From positions 1 to 64,000 of the forward strand of contig NZ_VCKY01000014.1 of NCBI RefSeq assembly GCF_005889735.1: a stretch of DNA of 64,000 nucleotides, given 5' to 3'. Below are positions 35,315 through 43,475 of the stretch, one piece after another; positions within the stretch are counted from its first letter, which is position 1, and every line of letters starts with the position of its first letter. Both the position numbers and the translations under genes were made by a program. Origin of the DNA: Nonomuraea turkmeniaca (GTDB taxonomy: Bacteria > Actinomycetota > Actinomycetes > Streptosporangiales > Streptosporangiaceae). The notes under the pieces were generated by a model. It had not been told where the DNA came from, ran no database searches, and worked only from the letters and a program-made list of their open reading frames with translations.

Positions 35315-37792
35315 ATGACCAGGGCGTCCCGAGCGCACCAGCGCCTCGCGGTCCGCTACTTCGACGACCGCATCCTGCTCACAGACACCTGTGCATGGGC
35401 GTACTTCCGCCTCCCGACGGTCAGCTACGAGTTCGTCACGCCCGAGGAGCGTGAGGCGCTGGCCACCAACATCACGATCGCGCTGGCCGCGATCAGGATG
35501 CCCGACGCAGAGGTCCACCTGAGGGTCGTGCACCGCACGTACCCTGCCGCGGAGTGGGCCATGGCGCTCAATGCCACGTCCGATGAGGGGCCTGGCTGGC
35601 GCGACTACCTGGAGGAGATGTACCGGCACGTCTGGGCCAAGGACTTCTGGACGAAGGAGGTCTATCTCGGCGTGCGGTTGGGCCCGCGGGGCAAACAACT
35701 CGGCAGCGGTGTGCTGGCCCAGCTCTTCGGCTTCTACCAGAAGACCGAGAAGGCGCTCGGCATGGAGGACGGCCACGTACCCGACAGCGAGATAGGGCGG
35801 TGGACCGAACAGGCCGAACGCCTGGGCCGAGCGCTCGCATCGAGCGCTCTGTACGCTCGGCACGCCACCTCCGTCGAGGTGGCGTGGTTGTTCCAGCACG
35901 CGGCCGCGGGCGCGCTCGGCGACCCGCCGCCGTCGGCCAGCCCGCGGCGGCGCTGGGGCAGGGGCGAGATCGAGTCGCTGGTCGAGGGCGAGATCCACAA
36001 CGGCAGGTCGCTGCTGCGGATCGTGCAACCGCAGGGCGACTCGTACGTGGCCTACCTGTCGTTCGCCCGCTTCCCCGATCTGATGCCGTTCCCTGACGGC
36101 GAGCCGTGGCTGCACTTCGCCGACCAGCTGCCGTTCCCGGTGGAGGTCTCGTCGCGGATGCGGCTGATCCCGCCGGTCAAGGCGTCGAAGGACGTGGCGC
36201 GCAAGCTGGCGCACGCCCGCGACATGGACCACCACATCCGCGAGGCCGGCGCGGAGGCGCCGCTGGCGCTGGCCGAGCAGATCGACGCGGCCCGCATGCT
36301 GGAGCACGGCATCACGAAGGAGCGGCTGCCCTTCGTGTACGGCTGGCACCGCCTCATCGTGGCGGCCCCGACCGAGGAGATCTGTGTGCAGCGGGTCGAG
36401 GCGGTCGTCGAGCACTACCGCGACATGGGCATCGACGTGGTCAACTCGACCGGCGACCAGTTCTCGCTGTTCTGCGAGGGGCTGCCGGGCGAGAAGGTGC
36501 GCGTCAACGCCTACGCCCAGCGCCAGCCGCTGCGCACGATCGCGGGCGGCATGGCCACGGCGACCGTGGATCTCGGCGACCGGCTGGACGAGGGCAGCGA
36601 GGGCTGGCTGGGCCCGTACATCGGCGAGACCGTCGGCCGCGCCCGCAGCATCGTGCATTTCGACCCGCTGGTGGCGGCCACCCGCAACCGGCCGACCGCC
36701 ATCGCGATCACCGGCGAGCCGGGCGGCGGCAAGACCACGCTCGCCCTGCTGATGATCTATCAGATGGCGTTGCGCGGCGTGACGGTCGCGGTGATCGACC
36801 CGAAGGGCGACGCCGAGTCCCTGGTGAAGCTGCTGGAAAAGCGGGGCCGCAAGGCCAGGATCATCCCGCTCGGCTCGGCGGCGCCCGGCCTGCTCGACCC
36901 GTTCTCGTTCGGCGACGACATCGCGGCGAAGAAGACCATGGCCACGGAGACGCTGCGCCTGCTGCTGCCGCGGATGTCGGAGGAGCGCGAGTCGGCGATG
37001 ATCCAGGCGGTGGCCGCGGTCTCCAACCAGCCCGACCCGTCGCTCGGCAAGGTCGTGGACCACCTGGAGCAGGCCGACGACCCGGCCTCGAAGAACCTTG
37101 GCGCGGTGTTGCGCTCGATGTCGGAGATGCACCTGGCCAGGCTCTGCTTCGACCCCTCCGGCGGCGACCAGATCGACACCGAGGGGTGGACGACCGTGTT
37201 CACGCTGGGCGGGCTGACGCTGCCCGACGTGGCGACGGGCAGGGAGGACTACTCCTACGAGCAGCGACTGTCGGTCGCCCTGCTCTACCTGGTGTCCCAG
37301 TTCGCCCGCCGGCTCATGAACGGCCTCGACCGGCGTGCCCCGAAGGCGATCTTCCTGGACGAGGCGTGGGCGATCACCTCCACGCCCGAGGGGGCCAAGC
37401 TGGTGCCCGAGGTCAGCAGGATGGGCCGCTCCCGCAACACCGCGCTCGTGCTGGTCTCGCAGAACGCGGGAGACCTGCTGAACGAGCAGGTGACCAACTG
37501 CCTGTCGTCCGTCTTCGCGTTCCGGTCCACCGAACGGGTGGAGGTGGACCACGTCATGTCCCTGCTCGGGGTGGAGTCTTCGGAAGAGCACAAGGCCGCG
37601 CTGCGCTCGCTCGGAAACGGCGAATGCGTATTCCGTGATCTGGATGGCAGGGCGGGCCGGATCGGAGTAGACCTGATCTCCGAGGAACTTCACCGTTGGC
37701 TCGACACGAACCCGACGCACGACAAACCCGACGGCAGCGGGCATGATGATCTTCAAGGGGGCGTGGGCAGGGCGCAGGAGGTACGGTCATGA
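35315..37792 (+). CDS. VirB4-like type IV secretion ATPase
   Basis: An 825-residue ATPase of the VirB4/TraC/TcpF group, expected at the inner face of the channel. Walker A is TGEPGGGKTT (Lys473) and Walker B is KAIFLDEAW (Asp682-Glu683). VSRMGRSRNTALVLVSQNAGDLL corresponds to the conserved motif C region of the family. The N-terminal 300 residues have the SCO6880-like/VirB4 N-domain pattern with RYFDDRILLTDTCAWAYFRLP. The ATG at 35315 has GAGGGGG five bases upstream and is preferred over that at 35297. It overlaps the next gene by ATGA, so translation is coupled. Confidence 0.9.
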   Translation: MTRASRAHQRLAVRYFDDRILLTDTCAWAYFRLPTVSYEFVTPEEREALATNITIALAAIRMPDAEVHLRVVHRTYPAAEWAMALNATSDEGPGWRDYLEEMYRHVWAKDFWTKEVYLGVRLGPRGKQLGSGVLAQLFGFYQKTEKALGMEDGHVPDSEIGRWTEQAERLGRALASSALYARHATSVEVAWLFQHAAAGALGDPPPSASPRRRWGRGEIESLVEGEIHNGRSLLRIVQPQGDSYVAYLSFARFPDLMPFPDGEPWLHFADQLPFPVEVSSRMRLIPPVKASKDVARKLAHARDMDHHIREAGAEAPLALAEQIDAARMLEHGITKERLPFVYGWHRLIVAAPTEEICVQRVEAVVEHYRDMGIDVVNSTGDQFSLFCEGLPGEKVRVNAYAQRQPLRTIAGGMATATVDLGDRLDEGSEGWLGPYIGETVGRARSIVHFDPLVAATRNRPTAIAITGEPGGGKTTLALLMIYQMALRGVTVAVIDPKGDAESLVKLLEKRGRKARIIPLGSAAPGLLDPFSFGDDIAAKKTMATETLRLLLPRMSEERESAMIQAVAAVSNQPDPSLGKVVDHLEQADDPASKNLGAVLRSMSEMHLARLCFDPSGGDQIDTEGWTTVFTLGGLTLPDVATGREDYSYEQRLSVALLYLVSQFARRLMNGLDRRAPKAIFLDEAWAITSTPEGAKLVPEVSRMGRSRNTALVLVSQNAGDLLNEQVTNCLSSVFAFRSTERVEVDHVMSLLGVESSEEHKAALRSLGNGECVFRDLDGRAGRIGVDLISEELHRWLDTNPTHDKPDGSGHDDLQGGVGRAQEVRS

Positions 37793-40059
37793 AGATCCGG
37801 CTATCCCGACGAGTCGCGTTGGTTCTTGCGCTGATCACCGGCATCCTCGTGGTGCCGCTGGTCATCGGAGGCGTTTCGGTTCCGGCCGCCGCGGCGCCGT
37901 GTGACCTCTCGGGTCCGCTCACCCCCGAGGTGGTGGGCGGCGGCACCGACGGCCTGATCCAGGCGCCGATCCCGCCGACCGGGGCCCCGACCACCAACTA
38001 CGCGCAGTTCGGCATGAGCGGCCAGTTCTGGCACACGCACGAGCTGGGCTGCTCCGAATACGTCGCCGTGCTCGGCAACATGTGGGCCAACGGCATCTTC
38101 ACCGCGGCCAAGGCCATCGACCGGCTGACGATCACGACGTACCAGGCGGCGGCGACCGAAGGACCGCTCCAGGCCATCAAGGACGTCGTCGACGACATCG
38201 TCACGAGGCTCGCCGACGCCATGTACTGGGACTTCCTCCAGCCGGTCGTGATCCTCGGCGCGATCTGGCTGGCCTGGTACGGCCTGATCCGCAAGCGTGC
38301 CACCACCACCGCCGAAGGCGTGATCTGGATGGTGCTGGCGGTCACCGTGGCGGTCTGGTTCTTCAGCCGTCCCGGCGACTTCACCGGCATGGGCAAGATC
38401 GTCACCGACAAGACCGGCGAGGTCGTCAACTCGGCCTTCTCCGGCCTGCCCGGCGCGGGCGGCGCCTCCTGCCTGCCTCCGCCCGGCGCCACCACTCCGG
38501 AGGTCAGGGCGGGCGGGTACGGCCAGACCGGCACGCCGGGCATCGACCAGAACGCCGACGCGCTGTGGTCGACGCTCGTCTGCAAGCCGTGGCTGGTGGG
38601 CCTGTTCGGCACCGCCGACCCGCAGCAGCCCATCGTGCGTGACTGGGGCCGCAAGGTGCTGGAGATGCAGTCGATCCCGCCTGCCGTGGCCGGCCAGCCG
38701 GCCCCCGACGTGGGGGCCCGCCAGCAGGAGTACTCCGCGCTGGCCGACAAGCTCAGGAACGACCCCCGCTACACGGTCTTCTCCGGCCGCGACTGGTCCA
38801 ACAGGCTCGGCGTGGCGGTCGGCGCGTTCATCGCCGCCATCGTGGCCGGGCTGCTCATCTTCCTGGTGGCGGTCTCGCTGCTGGTGCTGAAGGTCGGCTT
38901 CCTGCTGCTGCTGATCCTGGGACCGATATTCCTGCTGATCGGCGTGCATCCGGGCAGCGGCCGCATCGTCGCCATGCGCTGGGTGGAGATGCTCATCGGC
39001 ACACTGCTCAGACAGGCCGTGCTGACGATCGTGCTCAGTGTGCTCGTGTACGGGTACGCCCTGATCATCTCCACGGCCATGCCATGGGGCATGCAGGTGT
39101 TGTTCATGGCCCTGCTGACGATCGCGGTGTTCTTCTACCGGCGCCCGTTCCAGCACCTGTTCGCCTCGATCAACGGCCACACGGTCGCCACCCGCATGCT
39201 CGGCGAAGCCGCGAGCTCGCCCGTGCTGGAGCGGTCGGCGGGCGTGCTGCCGCCGGTCGCGTCGGCCAGGATCGGCCGCTGGGGGCTGCGTAAGGCCGAG
39301 CCCCTCATCAGGGCGGCGACCGCGGCCAACCCGGGCGGGGCGGCGGCCACGACGGCCGCGGCGGCAGGACAGGCCCGGATGCGCGCCGAGGAAGGCGAAG
39401 GCGCCACCTCCGGCACCAGGATCCCGGCCACGGCGGCCCCGCTCGACACCGACCACCAGGGCGGCAAGGCGGGCGGCCGGGCGGCGACGGAGCCGCGCAG
39501 GGGCACTGCGCCGCCGCTCAACCTGGGAGGTGCGGCCCGTACCCGCGGTCCCGCCGCCGGTGGGCCCCGCCTGGGCGGCACGGGCGGCCCACGGGTGGGC
39601 GGCACCTCGTCGAACGGCAGCTCGGCGAACGGCGTCTCCTCGAACGGTGGCGCGTCGGGCGGCGGCTCGTCGTCGGGCGGCGGCTGGTTCGGCGGCCGGT
39701 CGGGCGGCGGCTGGGCGTCACGAGGCGGCTCGACCGGCGGCTCGCGTACCGGCTCCACGCGTGGGTCGAGGTTCAGCGGCTCGGGTGGCTCGCGTTCGGG
39801 CGGCACGCCCTCCCGGGGCTCGGGCGGCGGCGGCCTGTTCGGCGGTGGCTCGAGCGGCGGCGGATCCCGTTCCGGCGGGGCCAGGCCGAGCGGCGGCGCC
39901 CCCAGGTCGGGCGGACCCCGCATCTTCGGCGGCTCCGACGAGCCGGCCCCGCGCGCGTCCGAGGCGCCGCCGCTGTGGCTGCGCAGCAGCCGTAACGGCG
40001 GCTCCAGCGACCCGTCCGTGCCCTTCTGGCTCAAACCGAACAACCCGGACAAGGACTGA
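37789..40059 (+). CDS. VirB6/TrbL-like polytopic channel protein with Gly/Ser-rich tail
   Basis: A 756-residue protein with an N-terminal signal-like helix (VALVLALITGILVVPLVIGG), a Cys-containing extracytoplasmic part, and at least six membrane helices in residues 140-460, including AVGAFIAAIVAGLLIFLVAV and LVLKVGFLLLLILGPIFLLIG. These match VirB6/TrbL/TcpH-type channel proteins. The last 280 residues are disordered and Gly/Ser/Arg-rich. The ATG overlaps the VirB4-like stop by four bases. Confidence 0.82.
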   Translation: MKIRLSRRVALVLALITGILVVPLVIGGVSVPAAAAPCDLSGPLTPEVVGGGTDGLIQAPIPPTGAPTTNYAQFGMSGQFWHTHELGCSEYVAVLGNMWANGIFTAAKAIDRLTITTYQAAATEGPLQAIKDVVDDIVTRLADAMYWDFLQPVVILGAIWLAWYGLIRKRATTTAEGVIWMVLAVTVAVWFFSRPGDFTGMGKIVTDKTGEVVNSAFSGLPGAGGASCLPPPGATTPEVRAGGYGQTGTPGIDQNADALWSTLVCKPWLVGLFGTADPQQPIVRDWGRKVLEMQSIPPAVAGQPAPDVGARQQEYSALADKLRNDPRYTVFSGRDWSNRLGVAVGAFIAAIVAGLLIFLVAVSLLVLKVGFLLLLILGPIFLLIGVHPGSGRIVAMRWVEMLIGTLLRQAVLTIVLSVLVYGYALIISTAMPWGMQVLFMALLTIAVFFYRRPFQHLFASINGHTVATRMLGEAASSPVLERSAGVLPPVASARIGRWGLRKAEPLIRAATAANPGGAAATTAAAAGQARMRAEEGEGATSGTRIPATAAPLDTDHQGGKAGGRAATEPRRGTAPPLNLGGAARTRGPAAGGPRLGGTGGPRVGGTSSNGSSANGVSSNGGASGGGSSSGGGWFGGRSGGGWASRGGSTGGSRTGSTRGSRFSGSGGSRSGGTPSRGSGGGGLFGGGSSGGGSRSGGARPSGGAPRSGGPRIFGGSDEPAPRASEAPPLWLRSSRNGGSSDPSVPFWLKPNNPDKD

Positions 40060-40061
40060 AC

Positions 40062-40682
40062 ATGGCGCAGCCAGGTGACAGGCGAGGGCTGGCCTTCGCC
40101 GCCATCGTCGTGGTCATCGCCGCGGTCGGCGTCTACCTCACGTGGGCGGACAACGCGGACCCGGCCCGGCCCGCGCCCCAGGCCACCCGCGCCACCAGCG
40201 TGGCCGTGGCGTCCAGCACGCCGCTCGCGACCGCGAGCACCGCGCCGTTCGACGTCTACACCTACCTGCCGATGAAGAAGGAGCAACTCGCCGCGGCGGC
40301 GGACGTGGCCGAGCGGTTCACCTCCACGTACGGCACGTTCAGGTACGACGAGAATCCGGCCGCGTACGCCGACCGGATCAAGGCGTACACCACCCCTGAG
40401 CTCGCCACCGCCCTGACCCGCACGATCACCTCGGCGGGCACCATCGAGCAGAACCGCAACGACGAGATCGTCTCCACGGCCACGGCCAGGCTCAAGGAGA
40501 TCAGGCAGATCGAGAAGAACTCCATCGTCTTCGTCGTCGTCGGGACCAGACAGGTCGCCGCGAAGAGCGGCGGCAAGCAGCTCACCGAGGAGTACGCGGT
40601 CACGGTCAGCCAGTCGGGCACCGACTGGCTGATCTTCGACATCATGCCGGCCGCCGAGGGCCAGTTCGGGGACGAAGGGTGA
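40062..40682 (+). CDS. Bitopic TcpC/VirB8-like small secretion protein
   Basis: A 206-residue protein with one N-terminal helix (LAFAAIVVVIAAVGVYLTWA), a Thr/Ser/Pro linker and an NTF2-like soluble domain (AAAADVAERFTSTYGTFRYDEN at its start, EYAVTVSQSGTDWLIFDIMPA at its end). The layout is that of a shortened TcpC/VirB8 protein. Two bases separate it from the previous stop, and its own stop overlaps the next start (GTGA). It is a likely stator or assembly part. Confidence 0.75.
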   Translation: MAQPGDRRGLAFAAIVVVIAAVGVYLTWADNADPARPAPQATRATSVAVASSTPLATASTAPFDVYTYLPMKKEQLAAAADVAERFTSTYGTFRYDENPAAYADRIKAYTTPELATALTRTITSAGTIEQNRNDEIVSTATARLKEIRQIEKNSIVFVVVGTRQVAAKSGGKQLTEEYAVTVSQSGTDWLIFDIMPAAEGQFGDEG

Positions 40683-41773
40683 ACGTCTCGCGAACGCGCC
40701 TCGCCCTGCTGATCGGCCTGGCAGGGGTGCTGCTGCTGGTGCTGGTCGTGGTGTCGCCGATGGTGCTGATCTCGATGCCGTCGTTCCTCAGCGAGGGCCG
40801 CACCTCCATCGACTGTGCGGACACCGCGCAGGTTCAAGAGGCCTCCGACTCGGCCACCGCCGACATTCCCGCCGAGTACCTGGAGCTGTACAAGGAGCAC
40901 GGCGAGAAGATCGGCGTCCAGTGGAACATCCTGGCCGCCGTGGGCAAACGCGAGACCGACCACGGCCGCTCCAAGCTGCCCGGAGTCAGGAGCGGCACCA
41001 ACTACGCGGGCGCGGCCGGGCCGATGCAGTTCCTGATCTCCACCTGGGGCGGCAAGGCCAGGGTCCCGGTGTCGTCGACGTTCAACGGGTACGCCTCCGA
41101 CGGTGATGGTGACGGCATCGGTGACGTGTACAACCCGGCCGATGCGATCCTCGGCGCCGCGAAGATGCTCAAGCGCAACGGGGCGCCCGAGAACGTGCGG
41201 CAGGCGCTGTTCGTCTACAACCGCGCCTGGTGGTACGTGGACCAGGTCGAGGAGATCGCCAGGAAGTACGCCAGGTCCGGGGACGTGAAGGTGCCGCCGC
41301 AGGCCGAGGAGGAGTGCGACGACTCGCTGGTCGAGGCCGCGCCGAGCGACGTCGTGGCCAAGATCATGGAGTTCGCGCTGGCGCAGCGCGGCAAGCCGTA
41401 CCTGTGGGGTGGCACCGGACCCGACGCGTTCGACTGCTCGGGCGTCATCTTCGCGGCCTACCGGTCGGCGGGGTTGACGATCCCGCGGACGACGTTCCTG
41501 CAGTGGCCGTTCGGGGTGAAGGTGTTAGCGGGTCAGGAGCAGCCGGGCGACCTGGTGTTCTTCAACGCCGGGCCGGGCACGTCGGCCGACAGCCCCGGAC
41601 ACGTCGGGCTGGTGGTGTCGAAGGGCAAGATGCTCGAGGCCCGGTGCCGGCTGTGCGGGCCGATCAAGGTCACCAGCTACGAGGCCCGCGGCAACCGCGT
41701 CGGCTTCACTCGTCCCCTGCAGAACCCTGACGTGCTCGAGCAGCTGAAGAAGCTGCAGAATCCTGCCCGATGA
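40679..41773 (+). CDS. Bifunctional lytic transglycosylase and NlpC/P60 peptidase
   Basis: A 364-residue cell-wall hydrolase. A signal anchor (LALLIGLAGVLLLVLVVVSP) is followed by a lytic transglycosylase domain (WNILAAVGKRETDHGRSKL with catalytic Glu92, GAAGPMQFLISTWG) and a C-terminal NlpC/P60 domain (YLWGGTGPDAFDCSG with Cys253, SPGHVGLVVSKG with His308). Together they cut both glycan strands and peptide links. VirB1-type hydrolases open the wall for type IV secretion channels, which fits its place at the end of the locus. The GTG start at 40679 overlaps the upstream stop. Confidence 0.92.
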   Translation: MNVSRTRLALLIGLAGVLLLVLVVVSPMVLISMPSFLSEGRTSIDCADTAQVQEASDSATADIPAEYLELYKEHGEKIGVQWNILAAVGKRETDHGRSKLPGVRSGTNYAGAAGPMQFLISTWGGKARVPVSSTFNGYASDGDGDGIGDVYNPADAILGAAKMLKRNGAPENVRQALFVYNRAWWYVDQVEEIARKYARSGDVKVPPQAEEECDDSLVEAAPSDVVAKIMEFALAQRGKPYLWGGTGPDAFDCSGVIFAAYRSAGLTIPRTTFLQWPFGVKVLAGQEQPGDLVFFNAGPGTSADSPGHVGLVVSKGKMLEARCRLCGPIKVTSYEARGNRVGFTRPLQNPDVLEQLKKLQNPAR

Positions 41774-41786
41774 GGAATCACAACGT

Positions 41787-42185
41787 ATGAGCAAAGTCGT
41801 GGTGGTCGTGGCGGCGGTGATCGTCGCCGAGGGCGGCCGGGTGCTGGCCGCCCAGCGTGCGGCGCCGGTGGCGGTCGCGGGTGGCTGGGAGTTCCCCGGC
41901 GGCAAGGTGGACCCGGGGGAGAGCGAGGTCGAGGCGCTGATCCGGGAGTGCCGCGAGGAGCTCGGGGTCGAGATCGCGGTGGGCGAGCGGGTGGGCGGTG
42001 ACTGGCCGCTGTCCGAGGGGTACGTGCTGCGGGTCTGGCTGGCCTCGATCGCCGAGGGGACGCCGGAGCCCAGGGAGCATCTGGCGCTGCGGTGGCTGGG
42101 GCCCGGGGAGTATTTCGACGTGGACTGGCTCGGGGCGGATTTGCCGATCATGAAGACCGTCGAGAGCCTGATCCCGCCCGACTGA
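41787..42185 (+). CDS. Nudix hydrolase, MutT-like
   Basis: A 132-residue Nudix protein, probably 8-oxo-dGTP diphosphatase or a related nucleotide-sanitising pyrophosphatase. The Nudix box is GGKVDPGESEVEALIRECREE followed by LGVE, matching GX5EX7REUXEEXGU. WEFPGGK and the C-terminal REHLALRWLGPGEYFDVDW fit the MutT group. It starts 13 bases after the hydrolase gene, so it may be read from the same transcript, although nothing ties it to secretion. Confidence 0.92.
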   Translation: MSKVVVVVAAVIVAEGGRVLAAQRAAPVAVAGGWEFPGGKVDPGESEVEALIRECREELGVEIAVGERVGGDWPLSEGYVLRVWLASIAEGTPEPREHLALRWLGPGEYFDVDWLGADLPIMKTVESLIPPD

Positions 42186-42189
42186 GTCC

Positions 42190-42227
42190 GTCACCTTCTG
42201 TGACATGATGATTACTAGACGTAGTAA
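42190..42227. promoter_or_regulatory. Two palindromes before the first repeat-rich membrane protein
   Basis: GTCAC (42190-42194) and GTGAC (42200-42204) flank CTTCT, directly after the Nudix stop. Eight bases on, TTACTA (42212-42217) and TAGTAA (42222-42227) form a perfect inverted repeat around GACG. The second resembles the TACTA...TAGTA operators of BlaI/MecI-type repressors. Both lie 34-71 bases upstream of the ATG at 42261, so this gene probably has its own regulated promoter. Confidence 0.45.
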
Positions 42228-42260
42228 CGGGTGATCTGTCGCAGCGGGGGAGTGGGAGTG

Positions 42261-43430
42261 ATGCGTCGTGGCTGGATCCTTGCCGGTGTGGTGATCCTGG
42301 CGGCGGTGCCTTCCGTGCCTTTGGCCGCGACCGGCGTGTCGCTGGTGGTGGAGCGGGTGAGCCGGGACGCCGGCGATGCGGGGAAGTGGGTCAGGACCGG
42401 GGACGTGCAGCGGTTCAGGGTGCGGTTGAACGGGATGGCCAGGGGGGCCAGCGTGGCGGTGGCCGCCAGCCCGGTGGAACTCGCCGACCCCAGCCTGCCG
42501 GCTGGCGGGCGGGCATCCGACGGGGCCGGCACGCAGACGGACCGGACCCCCGCGCTCGACGTGCAGGTGAGCCGGACCCCCGGGTCCGACGTGCAGGTGG
42601 GCGGGACGGCCGAGAGCGACGTGCAGGTGAGCCGGACCCCCGGATTCGACGTGCAGGTGAGCCGGACGGCCGGAAGCGACGTGCGGGTGAGCCCGACGGC
42701 CGGGGACGTGGCCGGCCGGGGCGAGACGGATGCGGCTGGCGGGAGCAGGTGGGAGTTCTCCGGACCGGCGACGAAGCGCCGCTCCGCGAAGGGGAGGGCA
42801 CACGATCCGAAGCTGACTTTGCCCCAAGCCACACCGCGGCAGACCGTCCACAGCGCGTCCGCGCAACCGTCTCCCCGCACGTCGGTTCGGGCCGTTCCCG
42901 GCACGTCGGTTCGGGCCGTTCCCCGGGCGTCGGCTCGGGTCGTTCCTCGGACGTCGGCTCGGGTCGTTCCTCGTGCGTCGGTTCGGGCCGTTCCCGGCAC
43001 GTCGGCTCAGGCCGTTCCCGGCACGTCCGAGCTGGCGTTCCCCACCGCGTCCGTGCAGACGCTCCCCACCGCGTCCGCTCGAGTCGTCGTCAGCCCGCCC
43101 GAGCAGACCCTTCCCGATGTCTCTCTCCAGGACCTCGAGGGCGTGCCCACGATCGCCGCCTCGCCCGCGCCCGGCATCATCCCGTCCCCCCAGATCGCCG
43201 CACCCCCGGGAGCCGAGACCGCGCCGGGCGTCGAGACCGCGCCGGGAGTCGCGCCCCTGCCGTGGGAAATCGCCGCCGCCACGAAGCGGACCCAGCCGAC
43301 CGGACCAGTCAATCCGTTGAAGGGTCCCATGGGCCATGCGATGGCGATCGGCGGCATCGGGGCGCTGCTAGGGGCCTTGTGGCTCATTGTCACGGTACAA
43401 AGGCATCGGAAGCGTAGAATGGTGTTGTAA
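42261..43430 (+). CDS. Repeat-rich exported membrane-anchored protein
   Basis: A 389-residue protein with a signal sequence (RRGWILAGVVILAAVPSVPLAATG), a long low-complexity outside region and a C-terminal anchor (AMAIGGIGALLGALWLIVTV) followed by HRKRRMVL. The outside region holds five ten-residue units (DVQVSRTPGS type) and eight octapeptide units (TSVRAVPG type). No family is recognised. The topology suggests a surface-exposed stalk. The ATG at 42261 follows GGGAGTG. It lies between the secretion-like locus and a second protein with similar topology. Confidence 0.75.
   Translation: MRRGWILAGVVILAAVPSVPLAATGVSLVVERVSRDAGDAGKWVRTGDVQRFRVRLNGMARGASVAVAASPVELADPSLPAGGRASDGAGTQTDRTPALDVQVSRTPGSDVQVGGTAESDVQVSRTPGFDVQVSRTAGSDVRVSPTAGDVAGRGETDAAGGSRWEFSGPATKRRSAKGRAHDPKLTLPQATPRQTVHSASAQPSPRTSVRAVPGTSVRAVPRASARVVPRTSARVVPRASVRAVPGTSAQAVPGTSELAFPTASVQTLPTASARVVVSPPEQTLPDVSLQDLEGVPTIAASPAPGIIPSPQIAAPPGAETAPGVETAPGVAPLPWEIAAATKRTQPTGPVNPLKGPMGHAMAIGGIGALLGALWLIVTVQRHRKRRMVL
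42558..42707 (+). repeat. Five 30-base in-frame tandem repeats
   Basis: The units begin at 42558, 42588, 42618, 42648 and 42678 with GACGTGCAGGTGAGCCGGAC or variants, encoding DVQVSRTPGS-type decapeptides. Confidence 0.9.
42879..43070 (+). repeat. Eight 24-base in-frame tandem repeats
   Basis: Octapeptide units TSVRAVPG, TSVRAVPR, ASARVVPR and variants follow each other without gaps in the same gene. The first six are close copies; the last two are more diverged. Confidence 0.9.
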
Positions 43431-43475
43431 TCCGGTCTTTACTGTTACTTTGACCCGACTAGTATTCCCTTGACC

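Noticed and set aside
30455-41773. Annotation of the secretion-like locus as an integrative conjugative element
   Set aside because: No integrase, relaxase, coupling protein, direct repeats or tRNA target was found around it.
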